DNA of 11,478 nucleotides. Origin: Planctomycetota bacterium (lineage in GTDB: Bacteria > Planctomycetota > UBA8108). Shown piece after piece: positions 7,096 to 11,478 of the stretch. The notes beneath the pieces were generated by a model, which did no database searches, was not told where the DNA came from, and worked only from the letters and a program-made list of their open reading frames with translations. The position numbers and the translations under genes are program-made. Location of the stretch: the NCBI GenBank assembly GCA_022451445.1, contig JAKUSY010000058.1, forward strand, positions 1 through 11,478, read 5' to 3'. The stretch's first letter is position 1, and each line of letters starts with the position of its first letter.

Positions 7096-7893
7096 ATGGA
7101 TTGGTTCTCATGGATGAACTCGGCCGAGGCCTGGGTCGCGCTGCTGACCCTGACCGGGCTCGAGCTGGTGCTGGGCATCGACAACATCGTCTTCATCTCG
7201 GTGCTCACAGGGAGGCTGCCGGAGGAGCGTCGCAAGAGCGCCTGGCGCACAGGTCTCCTGCTTGCCATGGGGATGCGTATCGCGTTGCTCTTCTGCCTGA
7301 GCTGGATTCTCAGCCTGGAGGCGTCGCTCTTCACGGCCTTCGGTGTCGATATTTCAGGGCGTGACCTGATCCTGATACTCGGCGGGCTCTTCCTGCTGGG
7401 CAAGAGTACTCACGAGATCCACCAGAATCTGGATGGCCATGAAGATGAGAACGGGAAGACTGTCGTGCCGGCGGGCTTCGCCATGACGCTCGTTCAGATC
7501 ATGCTGCTCGACATAGTCTTCTCTCTCGACTCGGTCATCACCGCGGTTGGCATGGTGAAGCAGCCAGGCTTGGAGCCGGGTCTGGAGCCGGGCCCGGATC
7601 ATTTCCCGGTCATGGTCATCGCCATCGTCATCTCAGTGCTGCTGATGATCTTTTTTGCCCGCAGCATCGGCAGGTTTGTCACCGATCGCCCGACGATCAA
7701 GATCCTGGCGCTGAGCTTCCTGCTCCTGATCGGCATGGCGCTGGTGGCCGACGGACTCGAATTTCACATTCCCAAGGGCTATATCTACTTCGCCATGGGC
7801 TTCTCGCTTTTTGTCGAGCTGCTCAACCTGAAGGTCATCGAGCTGAAGAGCGGCGGCGGGAAGAAGGACTCCACCGGGAAGACCGAATCCTGA
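7096..7893 (+). CDS. TerC family integral membrane protein (likely metal-ion exporter)
   Basis: 265 residues with about seven membrane segments, typical of the short TerC/Alx type without a C-terminal CBS or transporter-associated domain. Family landmarks are the first helix LELVLGIDNIVFI (22-34) and its inverted-repeat counterpart DIVFSLDSVITAVGM (139-153), which carry the paired acidic residues conserved in the family (Glu23, Asp29, Asp139, Asp145). A third, GLEFHIPKGYIYFAMGFSLFVE (220-241), closes the domain. Between the helix ending near 154 and the next one at about 171-187 lies an extra loop with a two-unit LEPG repeat. The C-terminus is a short polar, Lys/Ser-rich tail. TerC proteins such as E. 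coli Alx and Bacillus YkoY/MeeF are implicated in manganese export, including metal loading of exported enzymes. The family was first named for tellurite resistance, but no other ter gene is present. The ribosome binding site AAGGGAG is 7 bases upstream. The gene ends 4 bases from the convergent sialidase stop. Confidence 0.9.
   Translation: MDWFSWMNSAEAWVALLTLTGLELVLGIDNIVFISVLTGRLPEERRKSAWRTGLLLAMGMRIALLFCLSWILSLEASLFTAFGVDISGRDLILILGGLFLLGKSTHEIHQNLDGHEDENGKTVVPAGFAMTLVQIMLLDIVFSLDSVITAVGMVKQPGLEPGLEPGPDHFPVMVIAIVISVLLMIFFARSIGRFVTDRPTIKILALSFLLLIGMALVADGLEFHIPKGYIYFAMGFSLFVELLNLKVIELKSGGGKKDSTGKTES
7570..7593 (+). repeat. In-frame 12-base tandem repeat inside the TerC gene
   Basis: Two adjacent copies, TTGGAGCCGGGT (7570-7581) and CTGGAGCCGGGC (7582-7593), are identical at 10 of 12 bases and each encodes Leu-Glu-Pro-Gly. 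The differences fall in the first base of the Leu codon and the third base of the Gly codon, so both are silent. It lies in a loop between membrane helices. Confidence 0.8.
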
Positions 7894-7897
7894 AGGG

Positions 7898-9073
7898 TCA
7901 CTTTTTCGCGGCGCGGGCTTTCTCGTCGAGCTCATCGAGCTTGAAGCGAACGCTCACGATGAAGGGAGACTCTCCCTTGACCCAGTGGCCGTAGGTCGTC
8001 GTCACGAAGGTGCCGTCGGGCAGCCGCTCGACGCCGGGATAGGCGCAGTCGGCGCCGCGGGTATTGTCCATGAGCCGGACGCGGTATTGGCCCTCATCCC
8101 CCTTGACGATATCCTCGTAGGTGCCGACCCAGCCGACCCAGTCTCCGTGGGTGGAGCTCTCGAGGGTTCGGTCGCGAAAAGAGATGAAGAGGCGGCCGTC
8201 GGGGGCGTATCTCGCCGTGTGGCGGTCGCCGGTCAGCGAGCCGGGGACCTCGCGTGGGGTGGTCCAGGTGACGCCCTCGTCGTCGGAGAAGATGACGTGA
8301 CCGTTACGCCGCCGGCTGTTTTCCCGGAAGAGAACGGCGAGCTGCTTTCCATCAGGTGAGCGCACCGTGCCGGGCTCGCAGAGGTGCAGGTCCGAGCGCG
8401 CGAAGATGGCCTCGGGGAAGCTCCAGGAGAGCCCGCCGTCTTTCGAGAAGGTCTTGTAGACCGTGAAGAGGTTCTTGCGCTTGCCGTTCTTCGTGAAGAA
8501 GCGGCCATCGTCGTGAAAGAGGGCCAGGTAGTTTCCCCGGCCGGTCTCCAGGTCGATGACGCTTCCCATGACGACGATCCCACCCCAGTCACCGACGGTT
8601 TTCAGGGGCGACCAGGTGGCGCCATCGTCTTCGGAGACAGCCATGCGGGCGGGATAGAGGCCCGAGAACATGATGAGGCGCTTCTTCCCCGCCGGGTCAA
8701 TGACCCGGTGGATGGTCGGGACCTCCTTCGAGGTGGACCAATTCTCCGGGGTCTTCAGCCGGGCGCTCCACGTAAGGCCCGCATCGCTGCTGCGCTTCAT
8801 GATGATCCGTCCGCGGCCGTGGCCGGTGGGATAGACGCAGATCATGGTCTTCTGGTCCTCGAGCAGCACCGTGGTGGGATGCCCGAGATAGACTCCTTTT
8901 TCACGGTCGACGACCACCTGGCGGTGTTTCTCGCCGGCGAGATCGATCAGCGGGATGGAGTAGCCGCGCGGCTGTTTTTTCGTTGAGGGTTTCTTTTCAT
9001 CCGTCGCGGGACAGTGGGTGAGCAAGCTGATAAAGAAGAGTGCCGAGAGCGCCAGGGTGCCGGTGGTTTTCAT
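7898..9073 (-). CDS. Exported sialidase-like Asp-box (BNR) protein
   Basis: 391 residues. The N-terminus is a signal peptide (hydrophobic run LALSALFFISLL, 7-18) followed by THC; Cys21 could be lipidated but His at -1 is not canonical. The body is a six-bladed beta-propeller type with four Asp boxes of the form S-x-D-x-G-x-x-W: residues 95-102, 147-154, 210-217 and 263-270. A C-terminal DCAYPGVERLPDGTFVTTTYGHW region (342-364) and the ending VSVRFKLDEL match, from memory, a planctomycete group annotated as exo-alpha-sialidase. Candidate catalytic residues are several Arg (for example in FRDR, 299-302) and Tyr345. The classical FRIP/YRIP motif of characterised sialidases is not seen, so sialic-acid activity is unproven. 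It is the second gene of an operon with the sulfatase, starting 15 bases after its stop. Its ribosome binding site AGAGG (9085-9089) overlaps that stop codon, suggesting translational coupling. Confidence 0.85.
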   Translation of the reverse strand: MKTTGTLALSALFFISLLTHCPATDEKKPSTKKQPRGYSIPLIDLAGEKHRQVVVDREKGVYLGHPTTVLLEDQKTMICVYPTGHGRGRIIMKRSSDAGLTWSARLKTPENWSTSKEVPTIHRVIDPAGKKRLIMFSGLYPARMAVSEDDGATWSPLKTVGDWGGIVVMGSVIDLETGRGNYLALFHDDGRFFTKNGKRKNLFTVYKTFSKDGGLSWSFPEAIFARSDLHLCEPGTVRSPDGKQLAVLFRENSRRRNGHVIFSDDEGVTWTTPREVPGSLTGDRHTARYAPDGRLFISFRDRTLESSTHGDWVGWVGTYEDIVKGDEGQYRVRLMDNTRGADCAYPGVERLPDGTFVTTTYGHWVKGESPFIVSVRFKLDELDEKARAAKK

Positions 9074-9084
9074 GTTTTTTGCCG

Positions 9085-9089
9085 CCTCT
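9085..9089 (-). promoter_or_regulatory. Ribosome binding site of the sialidase-like gene, overlapping the sulfatase stop
   Basis: AGAGG on the minus strand shares its first base with the last base of the sulfatase TAA (9089-9091) and lies 11 bases before the ATG at 9073. Ribosomes terminating on the sulfatase would be placed directly over the next start region. Confidence 0.65.
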
Positions 9090-10507
9090 TATTCGTAGAC
9101 GTATTTGTACTTCCAGGGATCGCCGCTTTGCTGCTGCCATTTTTTGAGCTTCGCCTGCATGCGCTTGAGGGTCTCGGCGTAGTCGGGATTGTTGGCCAGG
9201 TTGATGACCTCGTGCGGGTCACGTTCGAGGTCGTAGAGCTCGTGCTTCGCCCGGTGCAGGTAGGCGTCGACGGTTCGCTTGCCGTAGTAGCGGTCCTTCC
9301 GCTGCCAGACGCCCTGCCAGGCGGCCGAGGCCCAGAGATCGGAGGCGTGGGGGTAGGTCAGGCCACTGGCGATGTTCAGGGTGTACTTGAAGCGCCTCTC
9401 CCGCAGCACCCGCATGGGGTAGTACATGGTGATCTCGTGGAAGGTATGGGAGGCGTAGACCTCGTCCCAGCCTTTGGGGTTTTCCTCGTCGAGGGCCTCG
9501 AGGAAGGAGCGGCCGTGAAATTTGTATTTCTTCGGAGTCGCTCCCGCGAAATCGAGAATCGTCGGCGCCAGGTCGGTCCAGCTCACCATCGCATTGGTGG
9601 AGCCGCCGCGCTTCTTCTGCCCGGGGGCGCGCACCACGAGCGGCAGGCGCATGCCCGGCTCATAGAGGTTGGTCTTGGCCCCGGGAAAGGCGATGCCGTT
9701 GTCGCTGAGGTAGAGGATGAGGGTGTTGTCGTAGAGCTTCAGCTCTTTCAGTGTCTTCACCAGCAGGCCGAGTCCCTGGTCGATCCTTGCCACCGACTGG
9801 TAGTACTGGGCGAGCTCCCGCCGGCACTCGGGGGTGTCGGGGAGGTAGGGTGGCACGCTGACGTCTCCGGGCTTGAAGGCCTGTTCGTTGACGCCGTTGT
9901 ATTTCCTGCCGTTACCGAAGAAGTCAGGCCGGCTGAGAGGATGGCCCGCCTGGCGACCGCTTCGGTGTGGGTCCGATGTGCAGAAGTAGAGGAAGAAGGG
10001 CCTGGCGCTCTTTTCCCCCAGCCAGGCCCTGCATTTCTGCGCCATGGTAACCGCGTTGCGGGCGCCGCCCTGGTTGCCCTTGAGGTAGGTGTCGAAGTGG
10101 TACACCGTCTCGGGCTGAACGTGGTATTTTCCGATACTGGCGGTGCGGTATCCCGCCTCCGATAGGAGCACCGGGAGGCTCCTGACGCTCAGGCGGGTAT
10201 GAAAGTTGTGGTAGGAGTGCTGGTGCCCGTACTGGCCGTTAGAGTGGTTGTGCAGCCCGGTGAGGATCACCGAGCGGCTGGCTGAGCAGCTTGCGGTGGT
10301 GCAATAGGCGTGCTGAAAGACCGTGCCGTCGGCTGCGAGCCGGTCGAGGTTCGGGGTCTTGATCGCCTTGTTGCCGTAGCAGCCGGCGTCGCGGCCCTGG
10401 TCATCGACCACGAACATGACAATGTTGCCCCTGGCCACTTCCGCTGCGGAGCAGGCGCAGGATATTATGGCGAGCAGGCAGGAAGTGAATAAGAGGCGCA
10501 GGTTCAT
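9089..10507 (-). CDS. Exported sulfatase, N-sulfoglucosamine sulfohydrolase (SGSH)-like
   Basis: 472 residues with a signal peptide (LLFTSCLLAIISC; Cys17 preceded by IIS is a possible lipobox, and a signal peptidase I site near SAA is an alternative). It is a type I sulfatase: metal ligands Asp35-Asp36 (VVDDQG), the formylglycine site Cys74 in SCSASR (73-78), GKYHV (126-130) and SDNG (268-271). The whole length aligns well, from memory, with human lysosomal SGSH: HVxPETVYxFD (129-139), FFLYFCTSDPHR (171-182), FxxGRTNLY-like FPGAKTNLY (274-282), HEITMYYPMR (357-366), HELYDLERDPHE (422-433) and a terminal DPW (463-465). SGSH hydrolyses N-sulfate from glucosamine in heparan sulfate. Specificity here is inferred by resemblance and could be another sulfated amino sugar. 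The maturation motif is C-x-A-x-R, not C-x-P-x-R, so Cys74 needs a formylglycine-generating enzyme or anSME, not encoded here. First gene of the operon. Confidence 0.93.
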   Translation of the reverse strand: MNLRLLFTSCLLAIISCACSAAEVARGNIVMFVVDDQGRDAGCYGNKAIKTPNLDRLAADGTVFQHAYCTTASCSASRSVILTGLHNHSNGQYGHQHSYHNFHTRLSVRSLPVLLSEAGYRTASIGKYHVQPETVYHFDTYLKGNQGGARNAVTMAQKCRAWLGEKSARPFFLYFCTSDPHRSGRQAGHPLSRPDFFGNGRKYNGVNEQAFKPGDVSVPPYLPDTPECRRELAQYYQSVARIDQGLGLLVKTLKELKLYDNTLILYLSDNGIAFPGAKTNLYEPGMRLPLVVRAPGQKKRGGSTNAMVSWTDLAPTILDFAGATPKKYKFHGRSFLEALDEENPKGWDEVYASHTFHEITMYYPMRVLRERRFKYTLNIASGLTYPHASDLWASAAWQGVWQRKDRYYGKRTVDAYLHRAKHELYDLERDPHEVINLANNPDYAETLKRMQAKLKKWQQQSGDPWKYKYVYE

Positions 10508-10514
10508 GTCGTGA

Positions 10515-10519
10515 CTCCT
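10515..10519 (-). promoter_or_regulatory. Ribosome binding site of the sulfatase gene
   Basis: AGGAG on the minus strand, 7 bases before the ATG at 10507, supports this start, which also opens directly into the signal peptide. Confidence 0.75.
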
Positions 10520-10560
10520 GAGAGGATGGTTGCTCCGTGGGAAGATGGGGTACCCGGGCC

Positions 10561-10579
10561 CCCGAGGAGAAGCCTCAGG
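10561..10579 (-). other. Intergenic hairpin between the LysM gene and the sulfatase operon
   Basis: The minus-strand RNA CCUGAGG - CUUCU - CCUCGGG folds as a 7-pair stem with one G-U pair; on the plus strand the same position is a C-A mismatch, so the structure favours minus-strand transcripts. No U-run follows, so it is not a standard intrinsic terminator. It may be a pausing or RNA-protection element, or chance in GC-rich DNA. The rest of 10508-10662 shows no gene and no clear promoter. Confidence 0.25.
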
Positions 10580-10662
10580 GTATCACTGTCCCATGGGAGA
10601 GACAACAGTCCGGGCATCTTCCGCTCGGCACAGGAGCCTGCCTGGATCCAGAGGCCGTCGAC

Positions 10663-11478
10663 TCAGGCCTGGATGAAGCCCATCTTCTTACCGACGAGAT
10701 AGAAGCCGGCAAGGTGGGGGGCAAGGACTCCGAGGAGAACGACCATGAAGGCATGGACTCTCTGGATCTCGAAGATCTGGGGGATAAAGCGCAGGCTGAG
10801 GAGGACGTGGAGGCCGAGCAGGCAGCCGCCCACGGCGATCAGGCCAACGGGCTTGACCAGGTAGTCTTCAACCATTGGAAAGAGCTGCGAGGAGGACGCG
10901 TCGGCGGCGTTCTCGGTTCCCACGTAGAGCATCATGACGGCGACCACGCCGACGATCACCAGGGTGCAGAGCGTGATCATCTCGGCCAGGAAGCTGGCCT
11001 TGAACGATTTCCTGATCGAGGCTTCCCGTACAAAGGTGATATGGGACGCGATCCAGACAATCAGGCCCTGGAGGATCGCGTGCGCCAGGCAGAACAGGAG
11101 CACGTAGCAGGCGAACATCGACAGGCTGAGTCCGAAGAGGGTCTTCGATTGGATCTTGTTCTGCAGGGTGTTCCAGACGGAACTGGCTTTCGGCTCGGCC
11201 CCGGCCGGGTCCGCGTGGACAGACGGGGCCTGCGCGACCCGCGGCTCTTCAGCTGGAGCGGTATCAGCGCGAGGGGGCCGCGACGCCGGCTCCCTGGGGG
11301 CTGCGGGTTCCAGAGCCCCGGCGGCCCGCAGCTCATCCGCAAGATTCTCAGGGGGGATCGGGCTGGTCGGCGCGGCGATGGACGGTATCTCTATCCGTTT
11401 TCCCGGTATCAGCCGGTCCGGATCGACCCATGGATTCGCCTCCAGGATGCGGTAATAGTCAAAGCCGTTACCGTAGGC
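10663..11478 (-). CDS. LysM domain protein with polytopic membrane tail, N-terminus cut by window edge
   Basis: The minus-strand frame stays open from the stop at 10663 to the right edge, giving 271 visible residues. The Met at 11116-11118 is internal: the 120 codons before it are clearly protein-like. The first visible residues are the end of a LysM domain (YGNGFDYYRILEANP, then DRLIPGKRIEIP, roughly 2-32). A Pro/Ala/Glu-rich linker of about 70 residues follows (34-105). From about residue 117 come four probable membrane segments: LSMFACYVLLFCLAHAILQG, MITLCTLVIVGVVAVMMLYV, VGLIAVGGCLLGLHVLLSLR and FMVVLLGVLAPHLAGFYLVG. LysM binds peptidoglycan-type N-acetylglucosamine chains, so the visible domain order suggests an inner-membrane protein reaching the cell wall. 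I do not recognise the membrane part. The true start and any upstream domains lie outside the window. It is on the same strand as the sulfatase, 155 bases away, probably a separate unit. Confidence 0.8.
   Translation of the reverse strand, partial: AYGNGFDYYRILEANPWVDPDRLIPGKRIEIPSIAAPTSPIPPENLADELRAAGALEPAAPREPASRPPRADTAPAEEPRVAQAPSVHADPAGAEPKASSVWNTLQNKIQSKTLFGLSLSMFACYVLLFCLAHAILQGLIVWIASHITFVREASIRKSFKASFLAEMITLCTLVIVGVVAVMMLYVGTENAADASSSQLFPMVEDYLVKPVGLIAVGGCLLGLHVLLSLRFIPQIFEIQRVHAFMVVLLGVLAPHLAGFYLVGKKMGFIQA

Noticed and set aside
7096..7893. TerC gene as part of a tellurite-resistance or phage-defence ter cluster
   Set aside because: No TerD/TerE/TerB-like or associated ATP-grasp genes are present. 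A solitary short TerC is better read as a metal exporter.
9014..10165. 383-codon plus-strand frame antisense to the sulfatase
   Set aside because: The sulfatase on the opposite strand has full-length family similarity. The antisense product has low-complexity Val/Gly/Glu/Leu composition typical of shadow frames.
10541..10600. Cluster of short palindromes (GGGTACCC, CCCGGG, CCCATGGG) as an operator or recombination site
   Set aside because: Short GC-rich palindromes of this size are expected by chance here, and no integrase, recombinase or regulator gene is nearby.

Overview
This GC-rich window (roughly 60-65% G+C by eye) looks like chromosome of a planctomycete-type bacterium. The evidence is the gene families: a Tat-exported DUF1501 protein, a secreted protein with duplicated pre-peptidase C-terminal (PPC) regions, a secreted TPR protein of a form I associate with that phylum, an exported sulfatase and an Asp-box sialidase-like protein. 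This assignment is by protein-family resemblance only. I see no rRNA, tRNA, CRISPR array, insertion sequence or phage module.

Layout, left to right. A secreted TPR protein (minus, 21-746) diverges from a lipoprotein aldose 1-epimerase, galM (plus, 882-2000). galM converges, with 11 bases between stops, on a two-repeat PPC protein (minus, 2012-3730). That gene diverges from a thymidine/pyrimidine-nucleoside phosphorylase, deoA-like (plus, 3875-5158). The phosphorylase converges on a two-gene minus-strand unit: DUF1501 (5452-6861) followed 26 bases later by a 66-residue basic, membrane-tailed small protein (5225-5425). A TerC-family membrane protein (plus, 7096-7893) diverges from DUF1501 and ends 4 bases from the stop of a sialidase-like gene (minus, 7898-9073). 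The latter is the second gene of an operon led by a sulfatase closely resembling human N-sulfoglucosamine sulfohydrolase (minus, 9089-10507). The right edge cuts a minus-strand gene encoding a LysM domain, a Pro/Ala-rich linker and a polytopic membrane tail (10663 to beyond 11478).

Working together. The most coherent module is the sulfatase-sialidase pair: two exported glycan-processing enzymes with a 15-base gap, the second gene's ribosome binding site touching the first gene's stop codon. The exported GalM would fit the same extracytoplasmic sugar-processing lifestyle but lies 6 kb away in its own transcription unit. DUF1501 and PPC proteins often occur in shared neighbourhoods in planctomycetes; here they are on the same strand but separated by the phosphorylase. 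Genes repeatedly switch strand, so most are probably single transcription units.

I do not find a clearly new multi-gene system. The points most worth a second look are the small DUF1501-linked membrane protein, two substitutions in the phosphorylase signature motif, the SGSH-like sulfatase with an alanine-type maturation motif beside a sialidase-like protein, and the LysM-plus-membrane-tail gene at the edge, whose reading frame runs well past its first visible Met.
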